Shown: positions 56,666 to 64,000 of the stretch, in pieces
Numbering within the stretch: position 1 is the first letter of the stretch
How the letters are laid out: each line of letters begins with the position of its first letter
NCBI RefSeq assembly: GCF_004119495.1
Contig: NZ_NRQU01000005.1
Coordinates: forward strand, 62,001-126,000
Reading direction: 5' to 3'
DNA from: Flavobacterium sp. YO12
GTDB lineage: Bacteria > Bacteroidota > Bacteroidia > Flavobacteriales > Flavobacteriaceae
DNA length: 64,000 bases
The notes under the pieces: model-generated
What the model was told of the DNA's origin: nothing
The model's input: only the letters and a program-made list of their open reading frames with translations
Databases searched by the model: none
Program-made: the position numbers and the translations under genes

Positions 56666-56875
56666 ATGAATGTCATGATATTTGCTACTAATATAAAAAC
56701 AGAAACCAGCAAAAATAAAATTGCAGCATTCTTTAATACAAACAAATCAATCCTGCAATGGAGTATCGATCAAGAAGATATTGATTGTGTACTTAGAATT
56801 ATAAGCGAAAATCTTAACGCAGGTCAAATAATCGAGATGTTGAACTTTCTTGACTTTGACTGCAAAGAACTTTAA
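56666..56875 (+). CDS. Small conserved protein, possible HMA-like fold without CxxC
   Basis: The 69-residue protein lies 11 bases after tetR and 5 bases before the MFS gene. The pattern of short strands and helices (VMIFATNIKT, KIAAFFNT, ILQWSIDQED, CVLRIISENL, QIIEMLNFLDFDCKEL) resembles heavy-metal-associated (ferredoxin-like) domains of Bacteroidota, but the metal-binding CxxC is missing. I recognise no defined function. Its tight packing argues that it is a real gene. Confidence 0.7.
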   Translation: MNVMIFATNIKTETSKNKIAAFFNTNKSILQWSIDQEDIDCVLRIISENLNAGQIIEMLNFLDFDCKEL

Positions 56876-56880
56876 AATAA

Positions 56881-58110
56881 ATGAACGAAAAACAAACTCT
56901 CGAAACAGGTTTTAACGGCTATCAAAAACTTGTCATATTTCTATTAGCCCTTACACAATTTACAGTTGTGCTCGACTTTATGGTAATGTCACCCCTTGGA
57001 GATATTATGATGAAAACATTAAAAATTACAGCATCTCAATTTGGTATCGCCGTTTCGGCTTATGCCTTTAGTGCCGGAATTTCAGGACTGTTAACAGCAG
57101 GATTTGCTGATAAATTTGACCGAAAAAAACTTTTACTTTTCTTCTATATTGGTTTTACAATAGGAACTGTATTTTGTGCCATAGCACCAAGCTTTATATT
57201 ACTTGTTGCAGCTCGTATTTTTACCGGTATATTTGGCGGTGTAATTGGTTCTATTTCTATGGCAATTGTTGCCGATTTATTCAGCTTGCAACAAAGAGGA
57301 AAAGTAATGGGATTTATTCAAATGGGATTTGGAGTAAGTCAAGTATTAGGAATTCCAATTGGTTTATACATTGCTAATGCTTGGGGCTGGCACGTACCTT
57401 TTTTATGGATTGCCGCTATGGCAGCGATCATAACATTGGTTTTATCCTTTAAACTGCAGCCAATTGTGGAGCATTTAAGTTTAAAACAAGAAAAAACACC
57501 AATTCAGCACTTGTGGCATACTATATCAAAACCACACTATCAAGTTGGTTTCTTGTCTACTGCCCTGCTCTCTATTGGAGGTTTTATGATGATGCCATTT
57601 GGAAGTGCCTTTGCCATTAACAACTTAAAAGTAACTAATGATGAGTTACCTTTACTTTTTATGATTACTGGTGTTGCAACACTAATTACCATGCCTATCG
57701 CTGGAAAACTTAGTGATAAATTCAGCAAATTCAAACTTTTTGCTTTTGCCACTTTGTTTGCTATAATTGTAATGAATGTTTATGCGCATTTTGCCGCTAC
57801 TCCATTTTGGATTGTATTAGTTACCAATATTTTAATGATGATGGCGATTATGAGCAGAATGGTGCCTTCAACAACATTAACCTCAGCTATACCAGAACCT
57901 CAGGATCGAGGAGCTTTTATGAGCATTAACTCTTCTCTACAACAAATGGCAGGAGGTTTTGGTGCTATGATCGCTGGATTAATCATTGTACAAAAAGACA
58001 ATTATGCACCATTAGAACATTATGATACTCTAGCAATGGTTGCTTCTGTTATTATGCTTATAAGTATTTATTTAGTCTCTCGCGTCAGCAAAATTGTATA
58101 CAAAAAGTGA
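56881..58110 (+). CDS. MFS transporter (AraJ-like, drug/sugar efflux type)
   Basis: The 409-residue protein has 12 predicted helices. The motif A-like loop GFADKFDRKKLLLF between TM2 and TM3 and VMSPLGDIMMKTLKITASQFG in the first loop resemble the AraJ/PbuE branch of MFS. The motif-C-like GFGVSQVLGIPIGLYIA segment is typical of antiporters. It is the last gene of the TetR operon; efflux of an unknown compound is the likely role. Confidence 0.87.
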   Translation: MNEKQTLETGFNGYQKLVIFLLALTQFTVVLDFMVMSPLGDIMMKTLKITASQFGIAVSAYAFSAGISGLLTAGFADKFDRKKLLLFFYIGFTIGTVFCAIAPSFILLVAARIFTGIFGGVIGSISMAIVADLFSLQQRGKVMGFIQMGFGVSQVLGIPIGLYIANAWGWHVPFLWIAAMAAIITLVLSFKLQPIVEHLSLKQEKTPIQHLWHTISKPHYQVGFLSTALLSIGGFMMMPFGSAFAINNLKVTNDELPLLFMITGVATLITMPIAGKLSDKFSKFKLFAFATLFAIIVMNVYAHFAATPFWIVLVTNILMMMAIMSRMVPSTTLTSAIPEPQDRGAFMSINSSLQQMAGGFGAMIAGLIIVQKDNYAPLEHYDTLAMVASVIMLISIYLVSRVSKIVYKK

Positions 58111-58162
58111 TAAGAAATAAGCTTTTATTTTAAGCAAAAAAAGAAACTAAACTAACAACTTT

Positions 58163-58195
58163 AAACTCCTGCATTATTTGTAGGAGTTTTTTATT
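58163..58195 (+). terminator. Rho-independent terminator after the MFS gene
   Basis: AAACTCCTGCA pairs with TGTAGGAGTTT (one G-U) with a short loop, then TTTATTTG. It follows the MFS stop by about 50 bases. Confidence 0.75.
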
Positions 58196-58537
58196 TGTCT
58201 GTAGGGATAAAAACTAAAAAGTAAGATATTTTTCTGTTTTTGGAGAACGAAAATGTCTTTAAAAACTACCTTTAAGATTCATCGAATACAAAGAAACCCC
58301 ACTGTACCTGACTTTACTTAAAAAACTAGTAATTAATAAATTACAAACATTTTTAAATAATAAATTACTTTAAGAAACTAACATTTATCATGTTTTGATT
58401 TTTAGTAAATTCTTTCCTTTGTTTGACGCAACCAATATTCAAAACCAACCATCTCATAATGTATAAGAGCACTAATTTTAAAATCAAAAAAGCAGATAAA
58501 TGCGTCACGTTTATTAATAAAGTAAATATTGATAAAA
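58196..58537. other. Intergenic region before the Crp/Fnr gene
   Basis: These AT-rich bases have no credible gene. An imperfect inverted repeat, GTAATT-AATA-AATTAC (58329-58344), and a nearby AAATTACTT copy (58362-58370) could be operator sites; no FNR box (TTGAT-N4-ATCAA) was found. Confidence 0.3.
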
Positions 58538-59134
58538 ATGCACATTGATACTGATTTGCTGTATACGTGGGGAGCAATTGCAAAAAAAATTCCCAAAAAC
58601 GCTATCATTTTTTATGAGAATGATCCTGCTCTATCCTTTTTTCAAATTTTAGAAGGAACTGTAAAAATGAGCTATACCAACGAAGATGGTAAAGATCTTA
58701 CTATTGGTGTATTTAATAAAGGAGAGAGTTTTGGAGAACCGCCGTTAATTATTGGCGAGCCCTATCCTGCATCGGCATTAGCTCAAACGGACTGTGTTAT
58801 TTTAAAGCTTTCTCGAATTAATTTTTTTTCCTTTCTAGAAGAAAACCCTGAAGCACAAAAGAAAATACTAAAACTATTTGCCTCAAGAATTTATAATAAA
58901 ATCGTCTTCTCTAAAAACATTATTAACCATAAGCCCGAACATCGAATACAATATTTTTTAGATAATTTTAAAAGACAGCATTGCACAAAATCAAATCAAA
59001 AAATTAAGATTCCATATACACGTCAAGAAATTGCTGATTTTACGGGATTAAGAGTTGAAACTGTTATTAGAACTCTCACTCTTATGAAAAAGAATAAAAA
59101 AATTGAAATCATTGATCACAAATTATTCTACTAG
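58538..59134 (+). CDS. Crp/Fnr-family transcriptional regulator
   Basis: The ATG at 58538 gives 198 residues; a TTG nine bases upstream is less likely. The cyclic-nucleotide-like sensor domain (ILEGTVKMSYTNEDGKDLTIGVFNKGESFGEPPLIIGEPYPASALAQTDC, about 25-85) is followed by a winged helix (PYTRQEIADFTGLRVETVIRTLTLMKKNKKIEI). It has none of the N-terminal cysteine set of FNR, so an iron-sulfur oxygen sensor is unlikely; a DNR/NnrR-type haem or NO sensor is possible. The neighbours trHb and nos genes suggest nitrogen-oxide control. Confidence 0.88.
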   Translation: MHIDTDLLYTWGAIAKKIPKNAIIFYENDPALSFFQILEGTVKMSYTNEDGKDLTIGVFNKGESFGEPPLIIGEPYPASALAQTDCVILKLSRINFFSFLEENPEAQKKILKLFASRIYNKIVFSKNIINHKPEHRIQYFLDNFKRQHCTKSNQKIKIPYTRQEIADFTGLRVETVIRTLTLMKKNKKIEIIDHKLFY

Positions 59135-59253
59135 AACGTCTAAAAAATTACAACTGTATGACTCAAATCATAATCTATGGTTCAAATATTTACGTCCTTT
59201 GAGCAAAGGTTAAATGATAAATTATTAATTCAAATTTCATAACGTTTTAAAGT

Positions 59254-59288
59254 AAAAAAGCGGGAACTTCAATAGTTCCCGCTTTTTT
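59254..59288. terminator. Bidirectional rho-independent terminator
   Basis: Perfect 15-bp arms (AAAAAAGCGGGAACT 59254-59268 with 59274-59288) surround a 5-base loop. They terminate the Crp gene and the minus-strand haemoglobin/nos genes. Confidence 0.92.
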
Positions 59289-59658
59289 AACTTATTACTT
59301 TATTCATCATTGCTTTTGAGATATTATCAGCCCTAATTTTAACTTCTCTAGCTTTTTCTCCTTCAAACAAATCATCGACTGTTTTCTTCCACAATTTTGT
59401 CCAGTGTTTAAAATGCGCCTCGGTCAAAAGGCTTTTCTGATTTAACATTCGGTGTTTCATCATCGGGTTTCCATCAAAGTTTCCGGTATGGAATAAAATA
59501 TTATCCCAAAAATCATACATTATCGGAAGGTGTTTTTCCCAGTTTACCGCCGCTACTTCTGTAAATAAATAACCAATCGTAGGATCAGTTCTAATCTTTA
59601 GATAAAAAGCATCTACCAGTATTATAATATCATCTTTTCCCTTAATATCTGTTTTCAT
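59287..59658 (-). CDS. Group III truncated haemoglobin
   Basis: The 123-residue 2-on-2 globin has YLKIRTDPTIGYLFTEVAAVNWEKHLPIMYDFWDNILFHTGNFDGNPMMKHRML, typical of group III. The proximal histidine is probably in MMKHRML or HFKHW, and Trp of FKHWTKLW is the family residue. Such proteins bind O2 or NO. It is transcribed with the nos genes (37 bases after nosY), which fits an NO or nitrosative-stress role in denitrification. Confidence 0.9.
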   Translation of the reverse strand: MKTDIKGKDDIIILVDAFYLKIRTDPTIGYLFTEVAAVNWEKHLPIMYDFWDNILFHTGNFDGNPMMKHRMLNQKSLLTEAHFKHWTKLWKKTVDDLFEGEKAREVKIRADNISKAMMNKVIS

Positions 59659-59695
59659 CTTTCTATTTGTTTCTTCATTTGTGTTTAAAATACTT

Positions 59696-60463
59696 TTACA
59701 AATCTTTTTTATTAAACTTTTTAAGAGATATAAAAAACGGAATTCCTATCCATAACAGTAATAATAGAAACGATAATATCAGTCCAATTGTTGTTCCAAA
59801 AAAATCTTTAAAAATCGCTCCTGTATATCCCATCATTGCCGATTGATCGAGATGCAGTAATATCTGAATGCGTGCCAAATCTATAGGACTCAATGCTGTT
59901 ACACCTACCATAGCTTTCTCTATAGGATATTCTGAAAACTGAAAAAGCAAAAACAATACTACAGCATCAAAAAGCATGGCAAAATAAAGCCAGAACATTA
60001 TAGCAACTCCAATTCCTTTTGCTTTGTCTCTTGAATAAATACAGCTTAAAAAAGCCAATGAAACAAAAACTACTGAGATAAGACAACCTACCAAAAGCAT
60101 CATAAATCCAACTACACCTGGTGCGTTTATTATAAGCGGAATACCAGCCCCGAGAAAAAACGCGGTAACCATTGCAATCGAAAGACCTGCAAATAAACTA
60201 ATCCATATTTTTTTTCTCTTTAAAGGCTGACTCAATAAAAGTTCAATAAACTCGGCACTATTATAAAGATAAATTGTAGAAAATAATATCGATACTAAAG
60301 GCACTGTAAACAAAATTACATTCAATATAGTAAGCAGTCCTTTGGCTGAATTGTCTTCTAATCCAAATGATCCCCAAGAAAGTAACGCTAAAATAATGGT
60401 ATAACTTACAACAATCTTATTTTTAAGTATATCGAGTAAAACAATTTTAATTATTCTGTTCAT
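59696..60463 (-). CDS. nosY: NosY-type ABC permease
   Basis: The 255-residue inner-membrane protein has six predicted helices, the layout of the NosY permease that works with NosF and NosD. SFGLEDNSAKGLLTILNVILFTVPLVSILFSTIYLYNSAEFIELLLSQPLKRKKIW is the characteristic N-terminal half. Its start overlaps the end of nosF by 17 bases. It is needed for CuZ-centre maturation of nitrous oxide reductase. Confidence 0.9.
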   Translation of the reverse strand: MNRIIKIVLLDILKNKIVVSYTIILALLSWGSFGLEDNSAKGLLTILNVILFTVPLVSILFSTIYLYNSAEFIELLLSQPLKRKKIWISLFAGLSIAMVTAFFLGAGIPLIINAPGVVGFMMLLVGCLISVVFVSLAFLSCIYSRDKAKGIGVAIMFWLYFAMLFDAVVLFLLFQFSEYPIEKAMVGVTALSPIDLARIQILLHLDQSAMMGYTGAIFKDFFGTTIGLILSFLLLLLWIGIPFFISLKKFNKKDL

Positions 60464-61169
60464 GATGTTTCTCTTTTAAGATTGCGGCAATGGCTTTTGA
60501 GATTTTGCTTTCGCCTGTATATTGAAGTAAATCGCTGATGGTTTTATGAAAATGTACTTTTCCATCCTGCATGAAAATAATCTGAGTAATCATATCATCG
60601 AGTTCACTTAATAAATGTGATGTTATTAAAATTAATTTTCCAGCGTCACGCTCTTTTAGAATCTTTTCTTTCAGAATTTCAGACGCTAATGGATCTAATC
60701 CAGCTGTAGGCTCATCAAGTATAAGAACATCAGGATTAAAAAGAAAAGCCAATGCCGCACTCACTTTTTGAGTAGTTCCGCCAGAAAGCGTACGCATTTG
60801 TTTAGCATACATTTTGTCAAGATTAAAGGCTTTTATCAAATCTTCGTCTAAAACCGTTTTTGAATTTCTAATTTCTTTAATAATACTAATTATCTGTCCT
60901 ATTTCCATATTATCAGGATATCTCCCAATCTGCGGCATATATCCGATTTTATTTCTGTAATCAAACTCTTTTAAAATAGAATTTTCATTAAACAAAATAT
61001 CACCGTTGTCAGGAAGCACCATTCCAAGAATAGATTTAATGAGAGTTGTTTTTCCGCATCCGTTAGGACCAATCAATGCAATACATTCTCCCTTTTTAAA
61101 TTCAAGGTTTACATTTTCTAACACCTGAAGTTTTCCAAACTTTTTACTTATATTTTTTATACTAATCAT
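60447..61169 (-). CDS. nosF: NosF-type ABC ATPase
   Basis: The 240-residue ATPase has Walker A GPNGCGKTT (34-42), the signature LSGGTTQK (about 128-135) and Walker B VLILDEPTAGLDP. It overlaps nosD by four bases (ATGA) and nosY by 17. The order nosD-F-Y is the canonical maturation unit supplying sulfur to the CuZ centre of NosZ. Confidence 0.94.
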   Translation of the reverse strand: MISIKNISKKFGKLQVLENVNLEFKKGECIALIGPNGCGKTTLIKSILGMVLPDNGDILFNENSILKEFDYRNKIGYMPQIGRYPDNMEIGQIISIIKEIRNSKTVLDEDLIKAFNLDKMYAKQMRTLSGGTTQKVSAALAFLFNPDVLILDEPTAGLDPLASEILKEKILKERDAGKLILITSHLLSELDDMITQIIFMQDGKVHFHKTISDLLQYTGESKISKAIAAILKEKHHEQNN

Positions 61170-62397
61170 AAAATGAGAGATTTCATATAGGGGGTTTCAT
61201 CAATAAAATTATCTGGTGTAATACTTGGCAGTACCTTTTCTGATTTATCTAACAGGGTAATCATAAAACTCCTGAATAAAAGCATTGCCGAAGGATTATT
61301 TTCAGTAAGAACAGCAAAAAGACTCAATGGATGAAAAGGCACATCGCCAATCCCGTCTTTGTTTAAATCATATCCTTCATACTTATCCCAATAATTACTA
61401 TTGAAATGATTTAAAACGAGACTTCCATTAGTACTGATATCAAAAGTATTGGCAAGAAAATTATTGAATGAAATTTCGTTATCCATACAACTTGCCTGAA
61501 TCTTCATTCCCCAGCCATTGTCTTTAAATATGTTATGATTAAGCATTACTCTGCTCGTGCCTTCCATATAGATTCCAGAAGTATTACGTATAAATTTGTT
61601 TCCAATAATATAACTGTCTGCAATCTCTTTCAGCAGTAAACCGTAGGCGGCGTCTCCCCAGTTTTCTTCAAAGTAATTGTTGAACATTTTTACATTTTTG
61701 GTAAACATTACTGCCACTCCTGCCCCATTATTTTTAAATACATTTGAGATGTACGAATCGTCATTAGAAAACATAAAATGCAGTCCGTATCGAATATTTC
61801 CTTTAGAAATGTTTCTCCAAATAATCGAATTCGAAACAAACTCAAAATAAATCCCGTCACGATGCCCGGAAATTTTGTTTCCGATAATTTTCATACTATC
61901 GCTTTTCCAACAATGAATTCCGTTTCCTATACGTTGTTCTTCTGTCTGATGAGCTTTTATGGTGTTATTTTCAATTATGCAGCTGCTCCCTTTTTGAGCG
62001 TAAATGCCAAAAAAGTTATTTTCCAGTATATTATTCTTTACTATTACACCTATTTTATCATAAATCTTAATGCCGCAAGGATCGTTCAGCGAACCGTAAC
62101 CAGAATCAATTACTTTAAAACCAGATACAACAACACTATCAGCTTTGATAGAAACCACTTCATATTTTCTTTGTCCATCAAGAATTGGAAAATCCTTTCC
62201 TTGCAGCACAATTCTTTTATTGATCACGATATTTCCCTCACGATACACTCCTTTATAAATCAAGATTGTATCGCCAGGGTTTGCCAGATCAATAGCTTTT
62301 TTATACTTTTTATTACCTTGTTCTTCCCAACCTCAATAGTCTTCGACTGCAGATTGAAACAAAACAACGATAGAAAAAGACAGAGAAATAATTTCAT
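61166..62397 (-). pseudogene. nosD: nosD, disrupted by a -1 frame change at an A-AAA-AAG site
   Basis: NosD is a periplasmic parallel beta-helix protein (CASH repeats) that supports copper/sulfur loading of nitrous oxide reductase. From the ATG at 62397 the frame encodes a signal peptide (MKLFLCLFLSLFCFNLQS) and the start of the family domain (KTIEVGKNKVIKSIKK). It then runs into a stop. The frame beginning at base 62263 resumes at the next residue, ...AIDLANPGDTILIYKGVYREGNIV, and covers the remaining 365 residues to 61166. The two parts join if ribosomes or polymerase shift by -1 at AAAAAAG (62296-62302). One missing A (A6 for A7) explains it as well. The protein would be otherwise full length (about 410 residues). 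I keep it as a pseudogene until read data decide. Confidence 0.85.
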
Positions 62398-62432
62398 ATT
62401 TTTTAAAAATTGTGTTTTGAGTTGTCGTTCTC

Positions 62433-63440
62433 TTATTTTTCGATAAAAGTGCTCCATTCCTTTTCTTGTCCGTGAGACTCTGCTTCAAATGCTTTTGCTT
62501 GACTTTTATTAGAAAATGCAGCAATGTTTCCATTCATTGGACTTTTGATTGCGCCTCCAGAAACATAAAAAGCTTTTTCAGCAGGAATTAATTCATTTTC
62601 TAAAGTATAATCATGAACATAGTATCCTTTAACTTTTAATTCTGGATTTTCCTTGGTATAATTAACCATACAAGCAATATCATCAAATTTATAAGCTCTG
62701 CCTTTTTCAGTAATAATTTCAGCACCATGTTTTCCATCCGTAATACCCATTTTGCAAAAATCGCAGTTGTCCGTATTCAGTTTAATTGGAACTGGTTTGT
62801 CATTTGCGCATGAAGAAAATAAAACGGCCAATATTGCCATACTTAGTACTGTTTTTGTTTTAAAAAAAAGCATTTTCTTTTCTTTTAATACAGCAAGAAA
62901 AAGTAAAACTCCAGCAGTAATCAGCATCCATCCGCCGATATCGGGTATCGAATAGGCTCCAAAATTAAGCAGTTGCTTATAACCTAAAACGGGCGGTTGA
63001 TATGCCATTCCGGGTACACGAATTGCAGCATTTGGATCAAGGTTGTGACCATATTCATAATTCCAACGATAAAAATCAAAACCTGCAGCTATCCCAAAAA
63101 GGACAAAAGAGCCGAAGAGTGTATATAAAATTTTCTGATTTTTGTAGAATATGCATCCTAAAGCGATAACTCCAAAAAAACCTAGAATAATAGGAAGAAT
63201 TGTAAACTCAATAAAATCTTCTGTATGCAAAGTTTTCATACCAATATAATGATTAAGTCCGTTGATAATCTCAACATCACCAGCAATCTTAGAAGCATGA
63301 AGTTTTAAAACCAATCCTTCTGGATATTGAGGTGCGGTTAATTCAATTTTCCACATGGGCACAAAAATGGATCCAATAAACAGTAATCCTGATAACAAGA
63401 GAACTATTTTAGAAAATGTCGAAATTGTATTATTTCTCAT
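62433..63440 (-). CDS. nosL: NosL fused to an N-terminal membrane protein
   Basis: The 335-residue protein has two parts. Residues 1-188 hold four or five hydrophobic helices (FIGSIFVPMWKIELTAPQYPEGLVL; ILPIILGFFGVIALGCIF; WMLITAGVLLFLAVL). The second part begins at Met190: MLFFKTKTVLSMAILAVLFSSC looks like a lipoprotein signal with lipobox Cys211. It is then NosL, with the copper motif NCDFCKMG (Cys226, Cys229, Met231) and YKFDDIACMV. NosL is a copper chaperone for NosZ, usually about 150 residues and encoded separately. The same upstream membrane protein occurs separately in nos clusters of this phylum, so fusion, or an internal start at 62873, is possible. It precedes nosD by 35 bases. Confidence 0.85.
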   Translation of the reverse strand: MRNNTISTFSKIVLLLSGLLFIGSIFVPMWKIELTAPQYPEGLVLKLHASKIAGDVEIINGLNHYIGMKTLHTEDFIEFTILPIILGFFGVIALGCIFYKNQKILYTLFGSFVLFGIAAGFDFYRWNYEYGHNLDPNAAIRVPGMAYQPPVLGYKQLLNFGAYSIPDIGGWMLITAGVLLFLAVLKEKKMLFFKTKTVLSMAILAVLFSSCANDKPVPIKLNTDNCDFCKMGITDGKHGAEIITEKGRAYKFDDIACMVNYTKENPELKVKGYYVHDYTLENELIPAEKAFYVSGGAIKSPMNGNIAAFSNKSQAKAFEAESHGQEKEWSTFIEK

Positions 63441-63455
63441 AATAATTCAAAATAA

Positions 63456-63488
63456 AAAAGGGAACAAAGAATATGCTCTGTCCCCTTT
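63456..63488 (-). terminator. Terminator/attenuator between nosZ and nosL
   Basis: On the minus strand, AAAGGGGACA pairs with TGTTCCCTTT with one mismatch around a 12-base loop and is followed by TTTTTTATTTTG. It lies shortly after the nosZ stop, so it would let nosZ mRNA exceed that of the accessory genes. Confidence 0.7.
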
Positions 63489-63501
63489 ACTTGGTTAGTA
63501 G

Positions 63502-64000
63502 TTATTCTTTTGGTAAATTAGTTCCCAGACTGTAGCTAATTGGAACGTTACTTCCTGCTGGTGAAACTCTAACATAACCCTGCATTTCTTGATGTAATGC
63601 ACTACAGAAATCTGTACAATAGAATGGGAATATTCCTTTTTTCTGAGGTGTCCATTTTAAAGTAAGTGTTTCTCCCGGCATAATCAGCAATTCGGCAGTA
63701 TTAGCTCCTTTAATGGCAAATCCGTGAGGAACATCCCAATCTTGTTCAAGATTAGTAACATGGAAATAAACCTCATCACCTACACGAATTCCTTCGATAT
63801 TATCTGGAGCAAAATGAGAACGAATACAAGTCATGTAAATATGTACTTTATTTCCTTCTCTTACCACTTTAGTTTCTTTTTCCCCTTTGGCTGCAAAAGG
63901 ATGCTTGTTATCAGCCATTTTGTAAAACTTCAACTGTCCGTTGTTACGAATCTTATCAGCTGGAATTCCTTGTGCATAATGCGGTTCTCCAATTGTTGGA
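63502..64000 (-). CDS. nosZ: Nitrous oxide reductase NosZ, C-terminal part (5' partial)
   Basis: The frame is open to the window edge; the TTG at 63933 is not the real start, since IGEPHYAQGIPADKIRNNGQ, conserved in NosZ, precedes it. The C-terminal cupredoxin domain carries the CuA ligands C-x3-C-x3-H-x2-M in CTDFCSALHQEM, preceded by the CIRSHFAPDNI segment. The phylum and the accessory-gene layout point to clade II NosZ, reducing N2O to N2 in the periplasm. The CuZ histidines and the signal peptide are outside the window. Confidence 0.95.
   Translation of the reverse strand, partial: PTIGEPHYAQGIPADKIRNNGQLKFYKMADNKHPFAAKGEKETKVVREGNKVHIYMTCIRSHFAPDNIEGIRVGDEVYFHVTNLEQDWDVPHGFAIKGANTAELLIMPGETLTLKWTPQKKGIFPFYCTDFCSALHQEMQGYVRVSPAGSNVPISYSLGTNLPKE

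Noticed and set aside
61778-62446. Open frame of 222 codons on the plus strand
   Set aside because: It is antisense to nosD, whose family match is clear on the minus strand.

Overview
The window looks like chromosomal DNA from a Flavobacterium-type member of the Bacteroidota. It is AT-rich and has few Shine-Dalgarno sequences. It carries SusC/SusD, PorP/SprF, a gliding-motility (CHU_C-type) C-terminal domain, TAnnTTTG promoter hexamers, and enzymes typical of soil, rhizosphere or animal-associated flavobacteria. No rRNA, tRNA, CRISPR array or insertion sequence was recognised. The first gene (prolyl-oligopeptidase-like esterase) and the last gene (nosZ) both run off the window.

Region 1 (1-41.9 kb) is a large glycan-utilisation region whose enzyme set fits stepwise dismantling of complex/hybrid N-glycans and sialoglycans. 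It holds three GH29 alpha-fucosidases, a GH92 alpha-mannosidase, a GH20 beta-hexosaminidase, a GH130 mannosyl-GlcNAc phosphorylase, a GH33 sialidase and a two-domain sialate O-acetylesterase. It also holds a glycosylasparaginase for the GlcNAc-Asn bond, a putative GHL10-like lipoprotein and a CBM9-like protein. Uptake is by SusC/SusD at the outer membrane and by SSS, MFS and possibly EamA carriers at the inner membrane. Cytoplasmic steps are NanA lyase, a NanM-like mutarotase (probably periplasmic), AGE/RenBP epimerase, a ROK kinase and NagA, i.e. the Neu5Ac > ManNAc > GlcNAc > GlcNAc-6-P > GlcN-6-P route. Candidate regulators are a LytS/LytTR pair and a ROK repressor that lies directly upstream of susC. 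Two AT-rich palindromes 31 bp apart and a structured leader separate that repressor from susC. A sulfatase closes the region.

Region 2 (42.4-55.3 kb) is a type IX secretion module. A 3333-residue surface protein has PKD-like modules, then 14 DUF11-type modules, then a gliding-motility C-terminal domain. It is followed by its likely PorP/SprF partner and an OmpA-family protein.

Region 3 (55.4-58.2 kb) holds a DoxX protein divergent from a TetR-small protein-MFS operon, with a clear palindrome upstream of tetR.

Region 4 (58.5-64 kb) is for nitrogen-oxide respiration. It has a Crp/Fnr regulator, a group III truncated haemoglobin and, on the minus strand, nosZ (partial)-nosL fusion-nosD-nosF-nosY. 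nosD is broken by a -1 frame change exactly at an A-AAA-AAG heptamer, and the nosL frame is fused to a membrane protein. Both deserve a second look.
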